Source: Bordetella parapertussis
GTDB lineage: Bacteria > Pseudomonadota > Gammaproteobacteria > Burkholderiales > Burkholderiaceae_B
Length of the DNA: 8,734 nt
Assembly (NCBI GenBank): GCA_945882005.1
Contig: CAMCWG010000111.1
Location: 1-8,734 of the forward strand
Direction: 5' to 3'
Shown: piece after piece, positions 1 through 6,673 of the stretch
Numbering within the stretch: position 1 is the first letter of the stretch
How the letters are laid out: each line of letters starts with the position of its first letter
Program-made: the position numbers and the translations under genes
Notes under the pieces: model-generated
The model's database searches: none
What the model was told of the DNA's origin: nothing
Seen by the model: only the letters and a program-made list of their open reading frames with translations

Positions 1-2
1 AC

Positions 3-512
3 GGCACCTCGGGCGCAGGTAGCGCGCAGCATTTGGCTGGAGCACTTTTTAATGCCTTGGCTGGGACACATCTAGAAGCGGTTAACTACAAGGGTGGCGC
101 CTTAGCGATCACAGACGTGCTGTCGGGCCAAATACCTTTAGCGTTCGCAACAGTCGGGACGATCTTGCCGCATGTTAAGTCGGGCAAGCTACGCGTAATC
201 GCCTCGGGCGGCGAGAAGCGCTCCGCCGTTCTACCGGACGTCCCAACCATGATTGAAGGTGGAGTGGCTGGTTATTCTAGTTATGAGTGGAATGCGATCT
301 TCGCGCCTGCAGGAACTCCTGCCGCAGTGATTACACGCTTAAATCAAGCGTTGGCCAAGGTGATGAAGCAACCTTCGGTTATGACTGGCATTGCAGCCTT
401 CAGCGGTGAAATTATTGCCTCCTCACCGCAAGAACTAGAGACTTTCCGACGCGCTGAGATTAGTAAATGGCAGCGCGTCGCAAAGGAATACAACATCAAG
501 CTGGATCAATAG
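3..512 (+). CDS. Bug-family (TctC-like) tripartite tricarboxylate transporter solute-binding protein, 3' part only
   Basis: This is the C-terminal half of a periplasmic binding protein of the Bug/TctC family, which captures small organic acids or related solutes for tripartite tricarboxylate-type transporters. The reading frame is open from the first full codon (GTSGAGSAQH...) to the TAG at 510-512, so the true start lies left of the window. The TTG at 33 is only an internal Leu codon. Family landmarks are visible: the NYKGG segment followed by ITDVLSGQIPLAF, then LPHVKSGKLRVIA, the LPDVPTMIE segment, and a final helix ending SKWQRVAKEYNIKLDQ. The N-terminal signal peptide and the family's PGG and PDGYT motifs are outside the window. 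The gene converges on the next binding-protein gene with no spacer. The family is clear; the substrate is unknown. Confidence 0.9.
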   Translation, partial: GTSGAGSAQHLAGALFNALAGTHLEAVNYKGGALAITDVLSGQIPLAFATVGTILPHVKSGKLRVIASGGEKRSAVLPDVPTMIEGGVAGYSSYEWNAIFAPAGTPAAVITRLNQALAKVMKQPSVMTGIAAFSGEIIASSPQELETFRRAEISKWQRVAKEYNIKLDQ

Positions 513-1481
513 TTATTCTGGCTTGAGTCCTGCATCGGCAAAGGCTTGTGCCCAGGCTTTGAGTTGCTCTTGAACGAAGCTCCCAAGTTCTTTGGGAGTT
601 GAACCACCCAGATCAAAGCCTTGTTTTGCAATGCGCTCTTTTACGTCGGGTTGTGCCATCGCCGTGTTGATCGCTTTGCTCATATTGGCTGCAAGCTCTG
701 CTGGCATGTTTGCTGGTCCGAACAGTGCGGCCCACGTTCCCGCCTCAAGTGTTGGGATGCCGGCTTCAGCAGCTGTCGGAACATTAGGGAACAGTGCAGA
801 GCGCTTGGGGAGTAGCACTGCCATCGCACGAAGTTTTTCGGCGCTGATGTGCGAGAGGGTACTGGTTGGCGTGGCGAAGGTGAACTGTACATGTCCGCCA
901 AGCATATCGTTGATGGTCGGACCTTCTCCTTTGTAGGGGATCAGATTGGTATCAATCTTGGCCTCTTTCGTCAGCTTCGTGTGCATTAGCTGCGTTACAC
1001 CACTGTAGCTACCGTAGTTCAGCTTCCCAGGATTCTTGCGTGCGAACTCAAGCAGTTCCTTGGCATTTTTTGCAGGTACGTTCGGGTTGGCAACGAGCAC
1101 ATACACATATCGTCCAACCATAGAAATAGGGGTGAAGTTTTTAACGGGGTCGTAGGGTGGTTTTTTGCGCAGAAGAGGAACCTGCATCATTGGGGTGTTC
1201 GAGGCCAAGAAGAAGGTATAGCCGTCTGGCTCTGAACGCATGACATACTCGGCGGCAATTGCGCCATCTGCACCTGGCTTGTTCTCAACCACGACAGGTT
1301 GCCCTAGCGCTGTAGTCATCGATTGCGCCAGAATACGCGCAACGACGTCTGTTGAGCCCCCAGGTGGGAACTGTAAAACGATGCGAACGGGTTTAGTAGG
1401 CCATGTTTGAGCGTTTGCGAGGCTGCAAAGCACGGAAAGAACGGAAGTGGCAGCGATTTTGCGTAAGAGGCTGAGTGTCAT
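513..1481 (-). CDS. Bug-family (TctC-like) periplasmic solute-binding protein, complete
   Basis: This is a complete Bug/TctC-family extracytoplasmic binding protein of 322 residues, a normal length for the family. I chose the ATG at 1481 because it places a standard Sec signal peptide at the N-terminus: MTLSLLRK, a hydrophobic core, then ANA (22-24) with likely cleavage before QTWP. The frame stays open to a GTG at 1532, but the extra 17 residues (RSANKLRQTN...) are polar and would mask the signal. Upstream of 1481 only a weak GAAAG-like ribosome site is seen. Family motifs in order are PTKPVRIV (28-35), PPGGSTD (39-45), GQPVVVENKPGADG (60-73), PDGYT (85-89), a YKGEG segment before the ligand-contacting region, and FPNVPT late in the protein. 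No TctA/TctB membrane subunits are nearby, so it is probably an orphan binding protein. The ligand is unknown. Confidence 0.92.
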   Translation of the reverse strand: MTLSLLRKIAATSVLSVLCSLANAQTWPTKPVRIVLQFPPGGSTDVVARILAQSMTTALGQPVVVENKPGADGAIAAEYVMRSEPDGYTFFLASNTPMMQVPLLRKKPPYDPVKNFTPISMVGRYVYVLVANPNVPAKNAKELLEFARKNPGKLNYGSYSGVTQLMHTKLTKEAKIDTNLIPYKGEGPTINDMLGGHVQFTFATPTSTLSHISAEKLRAMAVLLPKRSALFPNVPTAAEAGIPTLEAGTWAALFGPANMPAELAANMSKAINTAMAQPDVKERIAKQGFDLGGSTPKELGSFVQEQLKAWAQAFADAGLKPE

Positions 1482-1571
1482 GTTTTGCTTTCGTAAAGTG
1501 TTGGTTTGTCTCAATTTATTGGCAGATCGCACGGCTAGGACGCAATACGAACTTCCATTGTTTTACTATAG

Positions 1572-1591
1572 CTAGAGACGGACGGATCTAG
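1572..1591. promoter_or_regulatory. Small inverted repeat in the divergent intergenic region, possible operator
   Basis: CTAGA (1572-1576) and TCTAG (1587-1591) form a perfect 5-bp inverted repeat around a 10-bp centre made of the tandem GACGGACGGA. The repeat lies between the divergently transcribed binding-protein gene and the AhpD-like gene, where a regulator controlling both could bind. The half-sites are short, so chance is a real alternative. No regulator gene is in the window. Confidence 0.25.
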
Positions 1592-1606
1592 TGGTATGCC
1601 CTAGCG

Positions 1607-1637
1607 TTGCCGGGCAGGACGCAGATTACGCTTTATA
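1607..1637 (+). promoter_or_regulatory. Weak candidate promoter for the four-gene + strand cluster
   Basis: TTGCCG (1607-1612) and TTTATA (1632-1637) resemble -35 and -10 elements, but the 19-bp spacer is longer than the optimal 17. Transcription would begin near 1644, leaving a leader of about 40 bases before the TTG start at 1686. A second AT-rich stretch (1641-1650) directly follows. This is a by-eye call and the weakest kind of promoter evidence. Confidence 0.2.
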
Positions 1638-1663
1638 GTCATAAAAAATATCAGGAGAGACGC

Positions 1664-1693
1664 ATGAAATTTTGGGGAGTTCAGCTTGACTAA
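1664..1693 (+). other. Nine-codon ORF overlapping the start of the AhpD-like gene, possible leader peptide
   Basis: ATG at 1664 opens a short reading frame encoding MKFWGVQLD and stops at TAA 1691-1693, five bases past the TTG start codon of the next gene (1686-1688) and in a different frame. It has its own good ribosome site, AGGAGA at 1653-1658, five bases upstream. It could be a translated leader coupled to the downstream gene, or a chance ATG. No attenuator-like codon run is present. Confidence 0.2.
1674..1679 (+). promoter_or_regulatory. Ribosome binding site supporting a TTG start
   Basis: GGGGAG lies six bases before TTG at 1686. An in-frame TGA at 1665-1667 rules out any start further upstream, so this site decides the start of the AhpD-like gene. 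Confidence 0.6.
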
Positions 1694-2279
1694 GCCTATC
1701 GCGCGTTATCCTGTTCCGGATCTGAAGGACCTGCCCGAGGACATCCGACAATGCATCCTTGAGGTCCAGGAAAAATCTGGCTTTGTGCCGAATGTATTTT
1801 TGGTGCTTTCGCGCAGGCCGGCAGAGTTCCGGGCTTTCTTTGCTTATCATGACGCTTTGATGGTGAAAGAAACCGGCAGCTTGACGAAGGCCGATCGTGA
1901 GATGATCGTCACGACGACGAGTGCAAAGAATGACTGCCTGTATTGCGTGGTCGCGCACGGTGCCATTTTAAGGATCTACGCAAAGGATCCTTATGTTGCG
2001 GATCAGGTCGCGACCAATTATCTGAAAGCCGACATCACGCCACGGCAAAAAGCGATGCTAGATTTTGCAGTCAAAGTGTGTCTGGACGCCCAGTCTATCA
2101 GCGATGCCGACTATGCGGCATTACATGCACACGGTTTTGATGATGAAGACATCTGGGATATTGCGGCCATTACCGGCTTTTTTGGTATGTCTAATCGCAT
2201 GGCCAATGCGTTTTCTATGCGTCCGAACTACGAGTTCTATTTATTAGGCCGTATCCCTAAGGTGAAAAAGCCCTCTTAA
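1686..2279 (+). CDS. AhpD-like / carboxymuconolactone decarboxylase-family peroxidase-related protein
   Basis: This 197-residue protein has the alkylhydroperoxidase AhpD-type core and matches the style of the uncharacterised 'peroxidase-related enzyme' group. The redox motif C84-LY-C87-VVA-H91 is intact. E72 lies 12 residues before the first Cys, the same spacing as the Glu/Cys/Cys/His proton-relay set of AhpD. These residues suggest thiol-based reduction of peroxides, or a related cytoplasmic redox reaction. The family also contains gamma-carboxymuconolactone decarboxylases, but those lack the CxxC pair. The start is TTG: an in-frame stop at 1665 excludes anything earlier, GGGGAG sits at the right distance, and the resulting N-terminus (TKPIARYPVPDLKDLPEDI) reads like this family. 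It is followed 78 bp later by the CoA-transferase gene, so it may lead the operon or be separately transcribed. The physiological substrate is unknown. Confidence 0.88.
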   Translation: MTKPIARYPVPDLKDLPEDIRQCILEVQEKSGFVPNVFLVLSRRPAEFRAFFAYHDALMVKETGSLTKADREMIVTTTSAKNDCLYCVVAHGAILRIYAKDPYVADQVATNYLKADITPRQKAMLDFAVKVCLDAQSISDADYAALHAHGFDDEDIWDIAAITGFFGMSNRMANAFSMRPNYEFYLLGRIPKVKKPS

Positions 2280-2357
2280 GGAGTGCGTGCGTGACCAGCG
2301 TAGAAAGCGCCGCAGCCCTCTACAATATTTCTTTTGCACGTCATTTGGAATCACATC

Positions 2358-3581
2358 ATGTCTGGACCACTTTCGCACATTAAGGTGCTTGATCTTTCTC
2401 GTGTACTGGCTGCCCCCTGGGCCGCTCAAAACTTGGCAGACTTAGGTGCCGACGTTATAAAAGTTGAGCGACCCGTTAAGGGGGATGACTCGCGCGCCTT
2501 TGCTCCGCCATTTTTAAAGGACACGGAAGGCAACGTCACCCGCGAGTCAGCCTATTACTGTGCGGCCAACCGTGGCAAGCGTTCGATTACGGTGGATCTG
2601 TCTAAGCCAGAAGGGCAGCAACTCGTACGAGATCTCGCACGAGAAGTCGATGTGATCCTAGAAAACTACAAAGTAGGTGATCTCGCCCGTTACGGTTTGG
2701 GCTACGAGGACATTAAAGCGATCAATCCAGCGATTATTTATTGTTCGGTGACAGGCTTTGGACAAACCGGTCCTGAAAAAGATCGTCCTGGCTACGATTT
2801 TATGGCGCAGGGCATGGGCGGGCTCATGAGCGTAACTGGCGAGCGTGATGATCTTCCCGGTGGCGGTCCGCAGCGCGTTGGTGTGCCGATCATTGACCTG
2901 ACGACAGGCATGTATGCGAGCATCGCAATTTGCGCTGCGCTTGCGAATCGCGCCGTCACTGGAAAAGGGCAATGGATCGATGTTTCGCTGTTGGATTCCT
3001 GCGTGGCATTCCTGGCAAATCAGGCGATGAACTATTTCGCGACGGGCGAATCACCGAAGGCGATTGGCAACGCGCATCCCAATATCGTGCCTTACCAAAC
3101 TTTCAAGACCTCTGATGGCGCTTTGATCTTGGCCTGTGGCAATGACAATTTGTTTAACAAGTTTTGCGAAGTGGCTGACTGTATGCACTTAGCGAAGGAT
3201 CCGCTTTATTCGACAAACGGTGCTCGGGTTAAAAATCGCGAAGCCATCACGGCCTTGTTAAATGAAATTTTTTTAACGCGTACTACTCGGGAGTGGGTCA
3301 AGCTGCTTGATCAGGCAGGTGTCGCAAACGGACCGATCAATACGGTGGCACAAGTCTTTGAAGAGCCGCAGGTGCTCGCCCGTGGCATGAAGATTGAGTT
3401 ACCCCATGCCGTGGCCGGAAAAGTTTCATTGGTCGGCAGCCCCATGAAGTTCTCCGAGACGCCGATTGTGCACGAGGTTCCGCCTCCTGCCTTGGGGCAA
3501 CACACAGACGAGATTCTGACTAAGGTCCTCAAGAAGACAACCGAACAGGTTGCCGCGCTCAAGGCGCAGGGCATTGTATAA
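2358..3581 (+). CDS. CaiB/BaiF (family III) CoA-transferase
   Basis: This 407-residue cytoplasmic enzyme would move CoA between a donor thioester and a carboxylic acid, activating the acid for catabolism. The family III fold is evident: HIKVLDLSRVLAAPWA (8-22), GADVIKVERP (30-39), NRGKRSITVDL (71-81), INPAIIYCSVTGFGQTGP (122-139), the segment RPGYDFMAQGMGGLMSVTG (143-161), and IIDLTTGMYA (178-187). D180 in that last motif matches the catalytic aspartate (Asp169 in formyl-CoA transferase). The C-terminal LGQHTDEIL (379-387) is also typical. I chose the ATG at 2358, which gives the usual short N-terminus and has GGAA at 2347-2350 as a weak ribosome site. A TTG at 2334 would add eight unlikely residues. 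The next gene starts 23 bp downstream. Acceptor and donor cannot be deduced from sequence, because the family covers oxalate, carnitine, succinate, mesaconate and other acids. Confidence 0.95.
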   Translation: MSGPLSHIKVLDLSRVLAAPWAAQNLADLGADVIKVERPVKGDDSRAFAPPFLKDTEGNVTRESAYYCAANRGKRSITVDLSKPEGQQLVRDLAREVDVILENYKVGDLARYGLGYEDIKAINPAIIYCSVTGFGQTGPEKDRPGYDFMAQGMGGLMSVTGERDDLPGGGPQRVGVPIIDLTTGMYASIAICAALANRAVTGKGQWIDVSLLDSCVAFLANQAMNYFATGESPKAIGNAHPNIVPYQTFKTSDGALILACGNDNLFNKFCEVADCMHLAKDPLYSTNGARVKNREAITALLNEIFLTRTTREWVKLLDQAGVANGPINTVAQVFEEPQVLARGMKIELPHAVAGKVSLVGSPMKFSETPIVHEVPPPALGQHTDEILTKVLKKTTEQVAALKAQGIV

Positions 3582-3604
3582 AAGCAAGATTGGGGGAGAT
3601 AGCA

Positions 3605-5293
3605 ATGTACGATTTGATTATTCGTCAGGCACAAGTATTTGATGGCTTAGGCAACCCAGGGCGCCTCGCAGACGTTGCCGTCAAAGATGGCGTGGTTGCC
3701 AAAGTTGGTGTGGTCGAGGGCTCAGCCAAGCGGGTTGTCGAGGCCAAGGGTCTTGCACTGATGCCGGGTATCGTAGACCTGCATACCCATTTCGATGCGC
3801 AGGTGACTTGGGATCCTACCTTATCTCCATCGCCAGGACTGGGGGTTACCACGGTCGTGATGGGTAACTGCGGCTTTGGTATCACGCCCTGTCCAGCAGA
3901 GCATCGTGAAACCATGATGAAAAATCTTTCTGTGGTCGAGGGGATGGATCTCAATGCCTTGATGAATGGCATTAACTGGAACTTCGAATCTTTTAAAGAG
4001 TACATGGATCAGTTAAGGGAAACGAAGCCTTATCTGAACACAGCTTTGTTTGTGGGGCACTCAGTTGTGCGCACGGCGGTGATGGGTGAGGCCGGGTCTG
4101 AGGACGCAACGCCCACTGCAGAGCAGCTCGAAGCAATGTGCCAACTGGTACGCGAGGCGATGCGTGACGGGGCGATTGGCTTTGCCTCCTCGTTCTCGCC
4201 AAACCACAGCGGTTATGGTGGTCGCCCGATGCCGTCTACGATTGCCTCCGAAGAAGAGCTGTTGGCCTTAACCGGAGTCATGCGGGAGTTTGATCGCGGT
4301 GTCTTCATGATGGCCACCGGCGCGCGTGCGACACCAGAGGTGATGGAGAAGGTTGCCTCAAACAGCGGCAGGCCGGCTTTTATCTCGACGGTGCTGTCGA
4401 TGTATAACCCAGCCACGCCAGACTTGGCTTTAACCTACTACGAGAAGACCGCGCAGGCCCGTGCGCGCGGCAATGAGGTCTACATCCTCACAAGTTGTCA
4501 GCCTCTGTCGTTTGACTTCACACTTGAAGAACCTTACCCACTCTTTAGTCATTCTGCGTTTGATGCAGTCAAAAATAAGCCGCATGATGAGATTCTGCGT
4601 GCCTATCGCGATTCAGCCTTTCGCGATACCTTTCGCAATGACTTAAAGAACCTCAAGCCTGGAATTTTGTTTTTGGGTGACTGGAAATATCTAGAAGTCG
4701 GGGAGGTTTTAAAGCCAGAGCATAAAGAATTGGAAGGCCTCACGTACGAAGAACTCGGACGTCGCTGGGGAGTAGATGCTCTTGATGCCTTCTTTGATCT
4801 CGCGATCAAAGAAGATCTACAAAATCATGTGATCGGTAAGTTCTTCAATCACATTGATGAGGGCGTGGCGCCACTGCTCAAGCATTCATCTTCAGTCGTG
4901 ACCTTGTCAGATGCCGGTGCGCATTTGATCTATATGTGTGATGCGGCCTTTGGCTTGCACTTTTTAGCGCACTGGGTCCGTGAGACGGGGCACTTTACGC
5001 TGGAAGAGGGTATTCGACGCTTGACGAGCCAACCAGCAGATCGTTTCAAGATCCCTAACCGGGGACGTTTGCTCGAAGGGTCACCAGCTGATCTGTTGTT
5101 GTTTGATCCTGAGACGGTTGGAATGTCCAAGCTAGAGACCGCGCATGATCTGCCAGGTGGTGGAGCACGCAAGCTTCGTTCGGCGCACGGTATACATGGC
5201 GTTTGGGTCAACGGCTGCCTGGTGCACGACGGTAAAAACTACGTGGACTTGGCTGAAGGGCCCGGGCACGTGATTGATTCCTTTGCGGCTTAA
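3605..5293 (+). CDS. Amidohydrolase-superfamily protein related to N-acyl-D-amino-acid deacylase (COG3653 type)
   Basis: This 562-residue enzyme of the amidohydrolase superfamily likely hydrolyses an amide, imide or lactam bond in the cytoplasm. It has the small N-terminal beta domain (MYDLIIRQAQVFDG), then the metal motif LMPGIVDLHTHFD with H60, H62 and D64, then GNCGFG with C89 (the position of the bridging Cys96 of Alcaligenes D-aminoacylase), LFVGHSVVR (H152), and TLSDAGAH with D436 (the catalytic-Asp position) and H440. The C-terminal part GRLLEGSPADLLLFDPE rebuilds the beta domain. The two histidines equivalent to His220 and His250 of D-aminoacylase appear replaced: MATGAR has G239 and FISTVLSM has T262. 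The metal centre, and probably the substrate, therefore differ from true D-aminoacylases. The ATG at 3605 has an excellent GGGGGAG site at 3592-3598; the TTG at 3590 would overlap it. The gene lies 23 bp after the CoA-transferase gene and is very likely co-transcribed. The superfamily is certain; 'D-aminoacylase' should be read only as a relative. Confidence 0.9.
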   Translation: MYDLIIRQAQVFDGLGNPGRLADVAVKDGVVAKVGVVEGSAKRVVEAKGLALMPGIVDLHTHFDAQVTWDPTLSPSPGLGVTTVVMGNCGFGITPCPAEHRETMMKNLSVVEGMDLNALMNGINWNFESFKEYMDQLRETKPYLNTALFVGHSVVRTAVMGEAGSEDATPTAEQLEAMCQLVREAMRDGAIGFASSFSPNHSGYGGRPMPSTIASEEELLALTGVMREFDRGVFMMATGARATPEVMEKVASNSGRPAFISTVLSMYNPATPDLALTYYEKTAQARARGNEVYILTSCQPLSFDFTLEEPYPLFSHSAFDAVKNKPHDEILRAYRDSAFRDTFRNDLKNLKPGILFLGDWKYLEVGEVLKPEHKELEGLTYEELGRRWGVDALDAFFDLAIKEDLQNHVIGKFFNHIDEGVAPLLKHSSSVVTLSDAGAHLIYMCDAAFGLHFLAHWVRETGHFTLEEGIRRLTSQPADRFKIPNRGRLLEGSPADLLLFDPETVGMSKLETAHDLPGGGARKLRSAHGIHGVWVNGCLVHDGKNYVDLAEGPGHVIDSFAA

Positions 5294-5310
5294 GGCGTAT
5301 TAGGTCCTCT

Positions 5311-6009
5311 ATGTTGCTTCAAGACCTTCGCGATGGTGTTTTATATCTGACCATTGATCGGCCTACCCAGGCAAACGCGTTAAGCCGAGGCGTGTTTGAT
5401 GCCTTGCATGACGCGTTTGAACGCATCCGTACAGATGCGGCAGTCAAGGTTGTGGTTCTAGGCTCGTCCGGTGCGAAAGTTTTCTCGGCCGGCGCAGATC
5501 TTAAAGAGCTCGCTGGTCAAGACGCGTCCAAGGCGTCTGCGCCGTCCTTTCATGCTTTGCTAACACGTAGCTTGCTTGATCTACTTGATTGCCCAAAACC
5601 TGTTGTCGCACGGCTTCAGGGGCCTGCAGTGGGCGGTGGACTGATGTTGGCTGCGGCGTGCGACGAAATCATTGCGGTGGAGTCTGCGTGGGTGTCATTG
5701 CCTGAGATAAAAATTGGCATGCCTACGCCCATCGGTGCTGCGGTGCTTGCGCCGCGCGCGTCCCGTAGCGTGTTGCAACGCCTTTTGCAACGCGGTGAGC
5801 GTTTCACGGCAAAAGAGTGCTTGGCATTGGGTCTGGTTGATGCAGTGGTCAGCGCCGAGGACTTGGATCAAGCCGTTTCCAAAAGCGTGACCGAGCTCGC
5901 GTCAATCGAAACATCGGCTTTTGCTGCAAATAAAAATTGGCTCAACCGAGAGGTTAGAGCCAATTTATCACTTGCTAATGCTGAAGAAAACGCAGCGCAT
6001 GCACATTAA
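5311..6009 (+). CDS. Short enoyl-CoA hydratase/isomerase (crotonase) family protein
   Basis: This crotonase-fold protein should act on a CoA thioester, either by hydration or by isomerisation. At 232 residues it is shorter than the usual 255-265, and it ends in an Ala-rich tail (NAEENAAHAH) instead of the normal C-terminal helices. The oxyanion-hole segments are intact: VFSAGADLKELAG (57-69) and PKPVVARLQGPAVGGGLMLAAACD (95-118). E132 in LPEIKIG matches the first catalytic Glu (Glu144 of rat crotonase). By alignment of GERFTAKECLALGLVD with the family's GDRISA...GLV, the position of the second Glu (Glu164) is filled by R157, so simple enoyl-CoA hydration is doubtful. The start is ATG 5311, 17 bp after the amidohydrolase stop, with a weak AGG at 5302-5304. 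It is probably the last gene of the operon. Its natural partner is the product of the upstream CoA-transferase, by inference. Confidence 0.9.
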   Translation: MLLQDLRDGVLYLTIDRPTQANALSRGVFDALHDAFERIRTDAAVKVVVLGSSGAKVFSAGADLKELAGQDASKASAPSFHALLTRSLLDLLDCPKPVVARLQGPAVGGGLMLAAACDEIIAVESAWVSLPEIKIGMPTPIGAAVLAPRASRSVLQRLLQRGERFTAKECLALGLVDAVVSAEDLDQAVSKSVTELASIETSAFAANKNWLNREVRANLSLANAEENAAHAH

Positions 6010-6033
6010 CTGCTGCATGTCTGGTCGTTCACC

Positions 6034-6651
6034 TTAAACGATTGACAGCACTTCCTTGACGGGGAGTCTGGGTTTTTGTGGCCAGTTACCAGGTGCGCTG
6101 TAGCCAATCGCGACGAGCATAGCGGGTACGTCGTCGGCGGTAAGATTAAATTCTTTTGCGACGCCAGCTGGATCGAAGCCGATCATCGGGCCGCTGACGA
6201 GTCCCATGCCTTGCGCTGCGAGCATGAGCGTCATTGCACCCATCGAGGCCGAACGTATCGCTTCGTCGCGTTGGCGCTCTGGATTGTTGTCTAAGCCACC
6301 ATGTGCCATCGCAACCCAGGAGTCTGCCATCGCTTGATCGATGATGCCTGCTGCAACAGTTGGCGCGATCGAATGTGCTAAGCCTTTGTGTGCTTGCATT
6401 TTGCCGCAGACGATAAAGGTCACAGCAGCATCGACGACTTTTTGTTGACCGTAAGAGACGGCTTTGAGGCGCTCTTTGGCCTCTTTTGATTGCACAGCAA
6501 CAAACTTCCAGTTTTGATAATTGAATGCGGTAGGTGCAAGCGTTGCGAGACGCACAAGCTCTTCGATTTGTTCACGGCTGAGGCTACGTGCTGGATCAAA
6601 CCAGTTTGCCGAGATGCGTTCTTCGAGAAGGGCTTTAATCGTGTTATTCAT
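6034..6651 (-). CDS. Nitroreductase-family FMN oxidoreductase
   Basis: This 205-residue cytoplasmic flavoprotein is of the nitroreductase family, which uses NAD(P)H and bound FMN to reduce nitroaromatics, quinones, enals or similar acceptors, usually as a homodimer. Visible hallmarks are the N-terminal FMN-phosphate segment ERISANWFDP (11-20, with R12 and S14), the APTAFNYQNWKFVAV segment (39-53; normally AP-S-x-x-N-x-Q-P-W), the helix and loop with MGLVSGPMIGFDP (149-161), and the terminal VAIGYSAP...KPRLP (180-197). The family's usual Pro before Trp is Asn here (QNW). ATG 6651 has only a weak GAGA-like site. The gene lies 22 bp downstream of the FAD/Fe-S gene on the same strand and is probably co-transcribed with it. 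It converges with the crotonase gene across 24 bp, in which I see no hairpin terminator. The substrate is unknown. Confidence 0.9.
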   Translation of the reverse strand: MNNTIKALLEERISANWFDPARSLSREQIEELVRLATLAPTAFNYQNWKFVAVQSKEAKERLKAVSYGQQKVVDAAVTFIVCGKMQAHKGLAHSIAPTVAAGIIDQAMADSWVAMAHGGLDNNPERQRDEAIRSASMGAMTLMLAAQGMGLVSGPMIGFDPAGVAKEFNLTADDVPAMLVAIGYSAPGNWPQKPRLPVKEVLSIV

Positions 6652-6673
6652 TTGAATCTCATTGAAAATAAAA

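Noticed and set aside
592..936. 114-codon + strand open frame inside the second binding-protein gene
   Set aside because: It is antisense to a complete gene with clear Bug-family motifs, and its translation shows no recognisable domain.
1482..1532. N-terminal extension of the second binding protein from GTG 1532
   Set aside because: The extra 17 residues are polar and would bury the clear signal peptide that begins at ATG 1481; no ribosome site precedes the GTG.
1626..1958. 110-codon - strand open frame covering the intergenic region and the start of the AhpD-like gene
   Set aside because: Most of it is antisense to the conserved N-terminal part of the AhpD-like gene, and the translation resembles no protein I recognise.
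2291..2326. Possible separate promoter before the CoA-transferase gene (TACAAT at 2321-2326)
   Set aside because: The -10-like hexamer is good, but the only -35-like match (GTGACC at 2291) is 24 bp away, too far for a normal promoter.
2658..2972. 104-codon - strand open frame inside the CoA-transferase gene
   Set aside because: It is antisense to the region carrying the catalytic Asp motif and has no independent support.
6010..6033. Possible bidirectional terminator between the convergent crotonase and nitroreductase genes
   Set aside because: The 24 bases contain no GC-rich hairpin followed by a T run on either strand.
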